Of a DNA stretch of 64,000 nt, positions 33,526-44,100 are shown piece after piece. Numbering within the stretch: the first letter of the stretch is position 1; the number at the start of each line of letters is the position of its first letter. Source of the DNA: G963702155 sp963702155 (GTDB lineage: Bacteria; Pseudomonadota; Alphaproteobacteria; Micavibrionales; Micavibrionaceae); contig OY969717.1 of the NCBI GenBank assembly GCA_963702155.1, positions 1,364,001 to 1,428,000 on the forward strand. Reading direction: 5' to 3'. The position numbers and the translations under genes were made by a program. The notes under the pieces are model-generated. The model saw only the letters and a program-made list of their open reading frames with translations, searched no databases and was not told the DNA's origin.

Positions 33526-34146
33526 ATGCTCACAACCCTAATAGCATTTATTATTACATGCACGATAATCGAGCTTACACCCGGCCCAAACATGGCGTAC
33601 TTAGCAGTTTTAAGCGCTACTGACGGACGAAAAGCCGGATTTGCAGCCACGGCAGGATAGCGCTTGGCTTACTATCCATAGGTCTAGCAACAGCTTTGGG
33701 CTTAGCCACACTTATCTCCACATCGGATATCGCATATCAGAGCCTTAGAATTTTTGGTATATTTTATTTACTATGGTTGGCATGGGATGGCTGGAAAGAA
33801 GAACCGGAAACTTCACCAAGCTCAACAAAAAATTTGAAACAAAATATAAAGTTTTTTAAAAGGGGCTTTATTGTAAACGCTCTAAATCCAAAAGCAGCAA
33901 TATTTTACATCGCCATATTACCTAAATTTATTCTGACGTCTGTTCCTCTTATACCGCAAACTATAACGCTGACATTTATATATGTAACTCTAGCAACAGC
34001 AATACACGCTGCTATTGTTATATTGGCCGGAACCACAGAGAAATTTTTTACACGAAAAAAACAAACGCCTTATAGCAAGGCGCTTTTTATCATTTGCCCT
34101 ATTTCTAATTGCGATATGGTTTGGCCTCAAAACCGCTAAGGCCTAA
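33526..34146 (+). pseudogene. LysE family exporter, two frameshifts
   Basis: The first frame encodes MLTTLIAFIITCTIIELTPG, then MAYLAVLSATDGRKAGFAATAG and a stop. One missing A near 33657 (GGA-TAG instead of GGAATAG) would continue as IALGLLSIGLATALGLATL. The middle frame runs to an AAAAAAA tract at 34055-34061. Removing one A there gives RKNKRLIARRFLSFALFLIA and the usual C-terminus ending at a TAA at 34144-34146. With both corrections the gene is 206 residues, exactly the family size. LysE/RhtB proteins export amino acids or homoserine lactones. As written it is broken. Confidence 0.75.
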
Positions 34147-34235
34147 ACATTGTGAGCTTAAAAACAGGATTGAAGGCTTCATACACAAAGTCATTCGTCA
34201 ATCTCAGATTTTTATCACACCTGAGGACATATATA

Positions 34236-34263
34236 TAAAGCCCTCAATTCAAAGGGCTTTTAT
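34236..34263. terminator. Bidirectional terminator-like hairpin
   Basis: AAAGCCCT and AGGGCTTT flank a seven-base loop, between the converging lysE and gapR genes, with A/T-rich flanks on both sides. The T-tract is interrupted, so strength is uncertain. Confidence 0.55.
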
Positions 34264-34298
34264 AAATATTAAAAAACAAATCTATAAGCTATATAATT

Positions 34299-34622
34299 TT
34301 AATACATCCCGATCGCGGATTTATAAAGCTCAAGCAGCTCATCAGCCTCACGGCGCTTTTCACCATCCATTTTGCGTAATGCTATAATTTTACGCATTGT
34401 TTTGGCATCAAAACCTACACCCTTGGCTTCTGCATAAATTTCCTTGATATCTTCCATCAAATTAGACTTTTCTTCATCTAAGCGCTCGATACGCTCAATA
34501 AAGGAGCGTAATCGCTGTCCCGCAACACCGCCTACGTCTTTAGCCTCCCCTTCACCTTTGGTTTTTGGCTCGGCACCATCTTCATTTGCGCTTGTTGGAA
34601 AGCTTGCTACATTTTCGGACAT
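34299..34622 (-). CDS. gapR: GapR, nucleoid-associated protein (DUF2312)
   Basis: 107 residues. The DUF2312 core is GQRLRSFIERIERLDEEKSN followed by IKEIYAEAKGVGFDAKTMRKI. In Caulobacter, GapR binds A+T-rich, overtwisted DNA ahead of forks and stimulates topoisomerases. The N-terminal 30 residues are acidic and disordered. A nucleoid protein that prefers A+T-rich DNA fits this genome. Monocistronic. Confidence 0.93.
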   Translation of the reverse strand: MSENVASFPTSANEDGAEPKTKGEGEAKDVGGVAGQRLRSFIERIERLDEEKSNLMEDIKEIYAEAKGVGFDAKTMRKIIALRKMDGEKRREADELLELYKSAIGMY

Positions 34623-34729
34623 AATAAGAGAAACTCCTGCTCATAAATTGAATTATAAGCCGTGATTGTAAGCATCGAATCAAAAAATCCAACTTAAAAA
34701 TTATAAATTTATATCTTGACGATAATTAT

Positions 34730-34757
34730 TAAAAAACAACTTTTGAAGCATCAATCT
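34730..34757 (-). terminator. Weak Rho-independent terminator
   Basis: On the minus strand TTGAAG and CTTCAA form a six-base stem followed after a short gap by TTTTTT. It lies just after the DotI-like gene. Confidence 0.45.
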
Positions 34758-34764
34758 TCAAGCC

Positions 34765-35478
34765 TTATTTCTCTTCATCCATTTTTCCGGACCATGTCTC
34801 TATAAAAAGACCATGTTCGTTATCAGCATCAACATGTCGACCAACCTGTATAACCAATGTCATATCTTGGTTAACCGGACGCGATTTACGATAATTGACC
34901 GCATCTTTCTTTATATAAGAAACCATGACAGGGACATTGAAAAGCCACTTATACGATCCATTCAAATTGCCTGTATTCAAAACAACGGGGATATCTTCAA
35001 CAAAGCCGTGAACTTCGTATTCACCCAATTCGACAGCACGCTTAATTTTAACTGTATCAAAAAACTTTTGAACATCCAGATACCCACGAGCATTAAAATA
35101 AGAACGGTTTTTTTCTATAGTAGCGCTATAAGTATTATCTTCAAAAGTAATGATCTCCGATATAACATCAGTAACCCAAGCACCTATTTCATTATCTAAG
35201 CGATGTGGTTTTTCAAGTGGCACTGCTTTTAAAAAGTCTTTCTTCTGAGAGGCTTGAATAGAATCAATATCAAGTGGAGTCTTATCTGCATTACCTGCAT
35301 CTTCTTTCGCTTTATCTTCATCCTCATAAGCAAAAGGCGCTTTGAGTGTTTTGGTAGGGTCATATTCCTCTTTTTTCAAAGAAGGAAAAAAGAACTCCAA
35401 CAATTTATTAGCGTGTACCGGTTGTGATACAAGCCCAAGAATCAAAGTTAAAGCAATAAGAAAGAACTTTTGTGACAT
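34765..35478 (-). CDS. DotI/IcmL-like exported protein
   Basis: 237 residues from the ATG at 35478, with a signal peptide or anchor (KFFLIALTLILGLVSQPVHA). After an acidic linker, the C-terminal domain has GAWVTDVISEIITFEDNTYS, then RSYFNARGYLDVQKFF and a beta-rich region ending LFIETWSG. That pattern resembles the DotI/IcmL/TraM domain of type IVB secretion inner-membrane cores. No other dot/icm-like gene is present in the window, so a secretion role is not supported by context. Recognition is moderate. Confidence 0.5.
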   Translation of the reverse strand: MSQKFFLIALTLILGLVSQPVHANKLLEFFFPSLKKEEYDPTKTLKAPFAYEDEDKAKEDAGNADKTPLDIDSIQASQKKDFLKAVPLEKPHRLDNEIGAWVTDVISEIITFEDNTYSATIEKNRSYFNARGYLDVQKFFDTVKIKRAVELGEYEVHGFVEDIPVVLNTGNLNGSYKWLFNVPVMVSYIKKDAVNYRKSRPVNQDMTLVIQVGRHVDADNEHGLFIETWSGKMDEEK

Positions 35479-35572
35479 AAGAATGAAATACCCATACACT
35501 ATATTAAGTTAATACTAAATAACAATCTTACATTTAAAAGTAAAAATATGCCTAAAGTAAAAAACTATATGA

Positions 35573-36169
35573 TTAAAAACTTTTTTTTATTTTACTAATA
35601 TATTTGCCTAATATCATAACATTATTGATGCGGTTATCCAAAAAATGACGGGTATGACTTAAATCTGCACTTTTATCATCAATCCATGTCAAAGTAGTTG
35701 ACGCGAGCACGCCGCTTAATAAAGAACGCTTGGTGTATCTGTTATAATCTTTTGATGCGTCTCCCGCCCAATTCCAAATAATATCAGACGCTCGCCAAAC
35801 AATTTTTGCGGCCTCTGCTTTTCTGATGCCATACAAATAATAGGAAAAGTAGGATGTATAAGCCTCCCGATTTGATTGAAACACCATCAAACGCGCAAGT
35901 ACGCCCTCTCTTATTCGCGCGGTGACACCCATTTCGGCAATATCTAAAGCGTTCAATGCATCTATCATTTGCCTATCAATATGTTCTGATACGCTTACCA
36001 TCAAATCAGGCATACCGGCAGGAAACAAACTATTAACAACATTGAGGTCATATCCCAAATCGGATGCAGCACTCTTGGCCAACGACATTCCCCAGCCGTC
36101 GTAAGAAACATTTGGAAGCATATGCCTGATAATATCGTTTTTCATTTTTGTAATTTTTTCTTTGAACAT
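35573..36169 (-). CDS. COQ9 family protein
   Basis: 198 residues. A TetR-like N-terminal fold (ILPNVSYDGWGMSLAKSA-type start, here HMLPNVSYDGWGMSLAKSA) and LFPAGMPDLMVSVSEHIDRQM lead to the COQ9 core: WRASDIIWNWAGDASKDYN, YTKRSLLSGVLASTTLTWID and FLDNRINNVMILGK. COQ9 binds lipids and assists ubiquinone biosynthesis. The neighbouring divergent COQ8-like kinase gene supports that role. Confidence 0.9.
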   Translation of the reverse strand: MFKEKITKMKNDIIRHMLPNVSYDGWGMSLAKSAASDLGYDLNVVNSLFPAGMPDLMVSVSEHIDRQMIDALNALDIAEMGVTARIREGVLARLMVFQSNREAYTSYFSYYLYGIRKAEAAKIVWRASDIIWNWAGDASKDYNRYTKRSLLSGVLASTTLTWIDDKSADLSHTRHFLDNRINNVMILGKYISKIKKSF

Positions 36170-36454
36170 GAGTATAATCTAAATGAAAAACACCACATAC
36201 CAAAGGCCAAAATGTATAGATAACGCCTTCAAATAAAATTATATAAAATAAGTGTCACGTCTTTTTAAATAAACCAAAAGGCCAGAAGAAAATTGAAGAC
36301 TATAAAAAACTAGATTTTTTACATCAATGCACCACATCATTAAATAAAGATGCAAAGTTAAAGTTATAAAACCAAGATTATATATATAATTATCTTTTAC
36401 AAAAGACGTACACCTTTAAAAAATTTGATTGTTGAAAACATAAAGAATAAAGAT
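36170..36454. other. Intergenic region between COQ9 and kinase genes
   Basis: 285 bases of very A+T-rich DNA between divergent genes. It should contain both promoters. No further gene, tRNA or strong hairpin is seen. Confidence 0.5.
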
Positions 36455-37807
36455 ATGACAGAAAAAGAACCCCGCGAAAATACTCTTGGCGGACGCATGA
36501 AAAGATACGGAAAAGTATCAGGCACAATGGCAAATCTTGCGGTAAAATTGGCGGGAGAGAGATATTTAGGCTTAAAAATAGAGCGCGAAGAACATGCGGC
36601 ACAATTATTAAACGCTTTAGGAAACCTAAAAGGCCCGCTTATGAAAGTTGGCCAAATATTGGCCACTATACCCGAAGCAATCCCTAGTGAGTATGCGACG
36701 GCATTTCAACAATTACAATCTAATGCACCGCCCATGGGCTGGCCTTTTGTTAAAAGACGCATGAAATCTGAATTAGGGCCTGACTGGCAATCAAAATTTA
36801 AATCCTTTGAAAAAGAAGCAGCCGCAGCAGCCAGTTTAGGTCAAGTTCACAAGGCATTAGCCAATGATGGCCAATTACTGGCGTGTAAGTTACAATACCC
36901 TGATATGGCATCTGCAGTAGATACCGATTTAAAACAGCTCCGTATTCTATTTTCCTTATACGAACGCTATGACAAGGCTATAAAAACTAAAAATATTCAT
37001 GACGAACTATCAGAGCGCCTACGCGAAGAACTGGATTATGAGCGTGAGGCAAAACACTGCAAATTATATGCGTACATGTTACGCAACGAAAAAGACGTAC
37101 ATGTGCCAGAAGTCGTTGAACACTTATCAACAAAACGCCTTCTTACGACAAACTGGGTTGAGGGTGAAAAAATACTTAATTTTGTAGATGGACGTCCTGA
37201 ACAACGGAATCAATTAGCTTTAAACATGTTTCGCGCATGGTATGTGCCCCTATATTACTATGGCACTATTCATGGTGACCCGCATCTGGGTAATTATACG
37301 ATAAGGAAAGATAACGCTGTAAACCTGCTTGATTTCGGCTGCATCCGTGTGTTTCGCCCTGATTTTATTGGCGGCGTTATTGATCTATATAATGCCTTGA
37401 TGACAGATGATATTTCACTTGCCGTGCACGCTTATGAAACATGGGGATTTGACAATCTTTCAAAAGATCAGGTTGAAACACTTAACATTTGGGCAAAATT
37501 TTTATATGCGCCCGTAATGGATAATAAAGTGCGTACAATCGGCGAAACAACAAGCGGTGTATATGGGCGCGAAACTGCCGAAAAGGTCCACAAACAGTTA
37601 CGAGAAGTAGGTGGTGTAAATGTTCCTCGTGAATTTGTATTTATGGATCGCGCCGCACTTGGCCTTGGCTCTGTTTTTCTACATTTGAACGCCGAAATTA
37701 ACTGGTATCAGATGTTTAATGACCTGATTGAGGGTTTTGATAAAAATATACTGGCCAAGCGTCAAGCCAAAGCATTACAAAAATTTGAGCTGCCTCTCCC
37801 AACCTAA
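36455..37807 (+). CDS. ABC1/UbiB/COQ8-like atypical kinase
   Basis: 450 residues from the ATG at 36455; the TTG at 36425 is an unlikely start. The KxGQ motif (LMKVGQILATIPEAIPSEY), the Ala-rich loop AAAAASLGQVHKAL replacing the glycine-rich loop, the ion-pair lysine in LLACKLQYPD, catalytic HGDPHLGNY and metal-binding LLDFGCIRVF are all present. UbiB/COQ8 proteins have ATPase activity and help extract and organise ubiquinone precursors. It is divergent from COQ9, suggesting a small ubiquinone locus. Confidence 0.92.
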   Translation: MTEKEPRENTLGGRMKRYGKVSGTMANLAVKLAGERYLGLKIEREEHAAQLLNALGNLKGPLMKVGQILATIPEAIPSEYATAFQQLQSNAPPMGWPFVKRRMKSELGPDWQSKFKSFEKEAAAAASLGQVHKALANDGQLLACKLQYPDMASAVDTDLKQLRILFSLYERYDKAIKTKNIHDELSERLREELDYEREAKHCKLYAYMLRNEKDVHVPEVVEHLSTKRLLTTNWVEGEKILNFVDGRPEQRNQLALNMFRAWYVPLYYYGTIHGDPHLGNYTIRKDNAVNLLDFGCIRVFRPDFIGGVIDLYNALMTDDISLAVHAYETWGFDNLSKDQVETLNIWAKFLYAPVMDNKVRTIGETTSGVYGRETAEKVHKQLREVGGVNVPREFVFMDRAALGLGSVFLHLNAEINWYQMFNDLIEGFDKNILAKRQAKALQKFELPLPT

Positions 37808-38115
37808 GATGTAAAGCCTTAGTGATTTTAAATGTTAATCATATTCATTTAAATTAAAAACAAAACCTATCCCCATAAAAAGCCTGCTAAAAAAGCCTCT
37901 CCTCTTGCTAATACTTTAGTAAGGTTTTTAACTTATGATGAATTAGAAAAATTTTTTTATAGCTTGGGGCTTTTGCAAGAATTTTGTCTTTTGGCTTATT
38001 TTAATCAAAAGTTATTTTTTGCAAAAAAAAATTAAATAAAAGAGATTTAGCTAAAACAGCGGCAATATCCGTTAAAACAAAAAAGCTATAACTCTTTATA
38101 ATTAGGGCAATAAAT
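37808..38115 (+). other. Intergenic region before the giant gene
   Basis: 308 bases, very A+T rich, with no open frame or clear hairpin. It probably carries the promoter of the 9.2-kb gene. A weak AGGGC precedes that gene's ATG. Confidence 0.5.
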
Positions 38116-41100
38116 ATGCGCGGGAATAGCGTTAAAAACACGTCAAAAAATAATTTTTTCGAGCGTGGGAACGTTTTTTTTACTTTGTTTGGTGCAGTCG
38201 CCGTCGTTGGTGTACTGGGCGCAGGCATCATGAGCACGATGCGCGGCCCGTTAACCACTATGGTTAATGTCAACATGCGCGAAGAGGCCAAAGCCAAAAT
38301 GCATGTGGCCTCTCGCCTTCTTTTAACCGATGACGCCGTGGGCGGAAGCGGCGCTGCAAATACTGACCCAGATAGCGACGGCGCGCGCGAACCGCCCAAT
38401 CCTGCGACATGTGCTGGCGTTCCTGCCAATGCAGGCTGTCTCCCTTCTACAATTAGTGCGGAAAAACTTGATCCTTGGGGTACGAATTATGCATATTGTG
38501 CGTGGAATTTGGGCTCGGACACTTCTGCAACCGGTAACATACTCGAAGGAGATACGGACCTCAATTTTTACACAATTGCCATTATATCGGCGGCACAAGA
38601 TAAAACATTCGCCACAACATGTGGCGCGGCGCCTCCATCGGTAACGCCGGCAGGTGACGATATAGTTGTAACGCTAACCTATCAAGACAGCGTTGCCGGC
38701 TCAGGCGGACTGTGGAAAATAAAAAGCGGCGCACCGGATACAGCAACTATTGCAGAGAAAATCGAAGTAAATGAAGCCGCCTCTTTTTTGGGTGGTTTAA
38801 ATATGACAGGTTCAAGTGCCGCTCTAACACTAGGCGCCGCGTCCGTTATACTCCCTACACAAGCAACTTTAGCAACCTGTAGCGAAGCAAATAATCTTTT
38901 ATTACGTATTAACACTTCAGGTATAAATCCGGTTTTAGAAATGTGTGATGATCCTTCTGGTGTAGTGGATAATGACTGGATATCGGTGGCTGAAGGCGCA
39001 AGTATCTGGCAAAAAAACGGTGCGGAGATATATTTCAACGCTGATAATGTAGGTATTGGAAATAACAACCCAGCGTTTACACTTGATGTTACGGGTACAT
39101 TTAACGCTTCTGGTGCAGGTATATTCAATTCAACCCTGAATGTTAATGGTAACACTACACTCGGTAACGATATTGCAGACACTGTCAGCATTACCGGAAT
39201 TCTTGGTGTTGCAGGCGCATCAACACTTTCTGGGGATCTGATTGCAAACGCAAATGTAACACTTGGCAACGCCGCTACCGACACTGTGACCATTGCTGGC
39301 CCTACTACTATTGCCGAAACACTTGGCGTTACAGGTACATCAACACTTTCCGGGGATCTGATTGCAAACGCAAATGTAACACTTGGCAACGCCGCTACCG
39401 ACACTGTGACCATTGCTGGCCCTACTACTATTGCCGAAACACTGGATGTCACAAAAAAAATTACAGGCAGCGCAGATATTGAAACCACAGGCGGAAAAAT
39501 CGAAGCAAGCGGTAATGTCGAATCTGGGAACAATGTCACAGCAAGCAACGATGTCATAGCACTTGGCGGTGCGGTAAAATATGGTGCTGGCGGCGCAAAT
39601 GATCTGACACCTCCTTCTTGTACTGCCACTAGCGAAAAGCCGCATTGGAGCGGTAGCAGTTGGAGCTGTGAACCGGACTACGGCGTAGGTTCTGGAAGCG
39701 GCGGCTTTCCAACAATACAGCAGGTTTTAGCCGGCGGCGATGATGCCAATGATGAAGATTTGATAGATTTAAGCGTTCTCGGTGTAAACCAGATATGTGA
39801 CAGCCACACAACAACACCCGCAAATTGTGTAAGTCAATCTGATCTTAGAGACGCAAATGAACTACAAGGTACAGATATCACCAATTCACTTGTTTTAGAT
39901 ACGACAACCACAGGTCAAATCCTTGTCTGGGATCAAACCGATTCACAATGGGAAGTCGGCACCGGCGCAGATTTAACGGGCGTCACAGCCACAGGCGTTA
40001 GCCTCCCTATAGATGTTGGTTCTGATAGTCTCATTTTTGTTGATGTAGCTGGCGGAAACCAACCTGTATTGATACATGATGATACGAATAATGTGCTTGC
40101 TATAGGCTTAAATGCTGGAACCGCGCTCGACCATACAAATGCTGGGGAAGGTGATAACAACACTTTTATCGGTATTAATGCTGGCGCAAATACAACAAAA
40201 GGAAATAGTAACACACTAGTTGGTCACATGGCTGGTTTTGCAAGTACAACAGCAATCTTAAACACAATGATTGGAAATAACTCTGGCGCTAATACCACAA
40301 TCGGGAACTTTAACACATACTTAGGACATGAAAGTGGTTATGAAAACACGATCGGTATTTCAAACGTTTTTCTTGGTGCTGGCGCCGGACGCCACGCGCA
40401 AAGCAGTTTTAATGTAGGAGTTGGTTTAGGCGCACTTTCTAATATTATTGCAGGGGTAGTTACCGGGAACAGCTTGACCGGCGATAGTAATGTCGCATTG
40501 GGACATGCGGCAGGTGTTAAGACTACAACGGGAACGGAAAATACTTTTCTTGGCCATGAATCGGGTACAAATAATACAACTGGCGCACGTAATATTATTA
40601 TTGGTGCAAACATCCAAAATCTTACCGCAACGACAAATGATTACATCAACATCGGTAACACCATCTTCGGTGATATGGGCACAAACCCAACCACTGCTGG
40701 GACAGGCGATGCCGCCTTGACAATAGATGGTGGCTTAAACATCACAGGTGCTCTGACAACTGCAGTAGCAGATCTTGGCTTAACTGGTTGTACTGCTTCC
40801 CAAATCATAAAACGCAATGCCGGAGATACCGCTTGGGAATGTGCCGCAGATATTGGCGCAAGTGGATCAGATGCCATTTCTTTACGCGGCGAAGATTTAA
40901 TCACCACCCTAGCCACCGATACAGATACAAACGGCCAGATTCTTGTATGGTCACAAACCAATTCACAATGGGAAGTTGGAACGGGTGCGGATCTAACTGG
41001 TATCCCCATTACACTCCCAATTGATGTCGATAGCGACACAATCATTCTCCAAGACGTTGATGGCGGCAATCAACCTGTCTTTATCCATGATGATACAAAT

Positions 41101-44100
41101 AATGTCCTCGCCATCGGCCTTGACGCAGGAACGGCCCTCGATCACACAAATGCCGGTGAAGGTGATGACAATACTTTAATCGGCGTAGACACAGGCGTGG
41201 CTGTAACCACCGGCGCGGACAACACTCTTCTTGGCGCGGGCACAGGGGCTACAAATCTAAACACGGAAAGCCGTAACATCCTGATAGGTTCCGGTGTGGA
41301 CACTGATAATACGGACGATTACCTGAATATTGGTAATGTCATCTACGGCGATATGGGTGATACAAGCGTTCTTACTGATAGTACAGCAAGATTATACATA
41401 GATGGAGATTTAAGCGTAACATCTTCTAATCAAGGGGATCTTGGGACTGAAATCCTTTTTAGAACTGTTGATCATCCATTGAGGGAAGGAATTATTGACT
41501 TTACAGCCAATAGAGCATCTAAATTTCAAATAAAATATAAAGATGATAATGGTTCAGTAAGTCTTATGAGATCTGGCGGGTTTGAACAAGGAATTGTATA
41601 TAACAAAGATAGTAACGCTGGTGGAAACGGACGTCTCTTATTTATAAATGGTCTTGGGAATAACGTGATCTTTGTAGTCGAACAAAATGACACGTCTGTA
41701 AACAATATTGCAGTTGACGGCGGAACAACTGGAAACGGGCCTACACTTTCTTCTAACGGAACTGATACAAATATAGACCTGAACATTTCAGCTGTTGGAA
41801 CGGGCATTGTAAATGTAAACAGCCCTCTTACCGTAACCGGCGCGTTTACAAACGCCATTACAAATTTCAATATTACAGGCTGTGCCGCCTCGCAAGTCAT
41901 AAAACGTAACGCAGGAAATACCGCATGGGAATGTGCCGCAGATATTGGCGCAAGTGGATCAGATGCTATTTCTTTACGTGGTGAAGATCTTATTGCGACC
42001 CTAGCCACCGATACAACCACCGATGGTCAAATTCTCGTATGGTCACAAACCAATACCCAGTGGGAAGTTGGAACGGGTGCGGATCTAACTGGTATCCCCA
42101 TTACACTCCCAATTGATGTCGATAGCGACACCCTCATTATGCAAGATGTCGACGGCGGGAATCAGCCTGTTATGATACATGATGATGCAAATGGAGTTTT
42201 GGCAATGGGTCTGAATGCTGGCGCAGCATTAGATCATACCAATACTGGCGACGGCGATAATAACACTCTATATGGTAAAAATGCTGGTCCTGCAGTTACA
42301 ACGGGGTCCTCAAACGTCCTTATGGGAACGGATGCAGGACTATTGCTTAAATCTGGATCACGCAATACATTCATTGGTAGAAGTGCAGGAACCACAACAA
42401 CAAACAACAATGATAACATTTTTATCGGGTTTAGAACCGGCCGGAATATGACTGGTAACGAAAACGTTTTTATCGGGAAAGAAAGTGGCGGCTCATTAGG
42501 AAGTTTTAACTTTGGATTAGGGGAAAAGGCTGGTAACGCACTGAATGGTGGAGATGGAAACATTATGATCGGTGATGATTCCGGCGATAGTATAACATCC
42601 GGAGACTACAATATTACTCTTGGTTTTCGTACAAGCTCCAATACTACAATCGGTTCAAATAATATCATTATAGGTAGACAAATAAATACCCCTGCTGTTG
42701 ATACTGACAATTACCTAAATATAGGACAAACAATCTTTGGTGATATGGGCACAAACCCAGCCACGGCTGGTACAGGTGATGCGGCGATAACCATTGATGG
42801 AGATTTAACAGTATCAGGAAGCATAATTAGTGCCGTCTCTGACCTTGGCCTAACCGGCTGTACCGGCTCCCAAGTCATAAAACGTAACGCCGGAAACACC
42901 GCATGGGAATGCGCCACCGATGCCACAGGCACAGTCACTCTACCCCTTATTGTTGATCCGACCGAAATAATTTTGGAAGAAGTCACTTCCGGCAATCCTG
43001 TATTTCGTCGTCTAGCAAACGGAAATATTTTAATTGGTGAAAATGCCTTTGCCAATGAAGATGGCGGATCCGACAGTCAAAACACTGTTTTAGGATCAGG
43101 TGCAGCAGAAAACGCTCCGACATCAGCTGATTTTAATACAATTATCGGTTTTGGCGCAGGTGATGATATCACAAATGACAGTATGGTAATCATCGGGCAT
43201 AAAGCCGTAAATGGAGAATTTATTGTTGCACCAGATGGTGGATACGGCTCTGTTGTAATCGGTGAAAGCGCAGGATACACCATGCGCGGCTCTGGTGATA
43301 GCATTGTAATCGGCCGCCGTGCAGGGTATCTGATGAATGACGCGGACAACAACGTAATCATAGGCGCTTTAGCAGGTGATTCTCTGTCTAGTGGAGATAA
43401 TAATGTTTTCTTAGGTAACGCAACGGGAAGCGATACAACAACAGGCTCACGAAATATTTTACTCGGCAACAATATCGAAACCACTGCCGCCACCGCGAGC
43501 AGAGAGCTCAATATTGGAAATGTCATCTACGGAACAACTGGAACAACTGACGGCGAGGCCGATGCAAAAGCCGACGCCTCGGCCGATATCACCATCGACG
43601 GTGATGTCAATGTTACTGGCGCCTTAACCACAGCCGTCTCTGACCTTGGCTTAACCGGCTGCACCGGCTCCCAAATCATAAAACGCAACGCCGGAAATAC
43701 CGCATGGGAATGCGCCGCAGACGCCACTGGAACCGTGACTTTCCCCGTAGACGTTGCATCCGCCACAGATGATGACATTTTCAAAATCGGTACAACGGAT
43801 TTACTTTCATACCATGGTGTGGACAATATCTTCCTCGGTCTGGATGCGGGAACAGCAACCACCGCCGATAAAAACACATTTATAGGGGCAAGTGCGGGCG
43901 CAAGCAACATTTTGGGCGGCTCCAACACATTTATTGGTTTCGAAGCAGGCATGACAAATTCTGCGAATAAAGATCAAAATACATTTGTCGGTATGCGCGC
44001 GGGTAAAAACGCAAGCACGCAATTCTCTGTCTTCATGGGATACCGTGCAGGCCTAAACACGTCCGGCTCATTCAATACACTTATTGGTCATGATGCGGGC

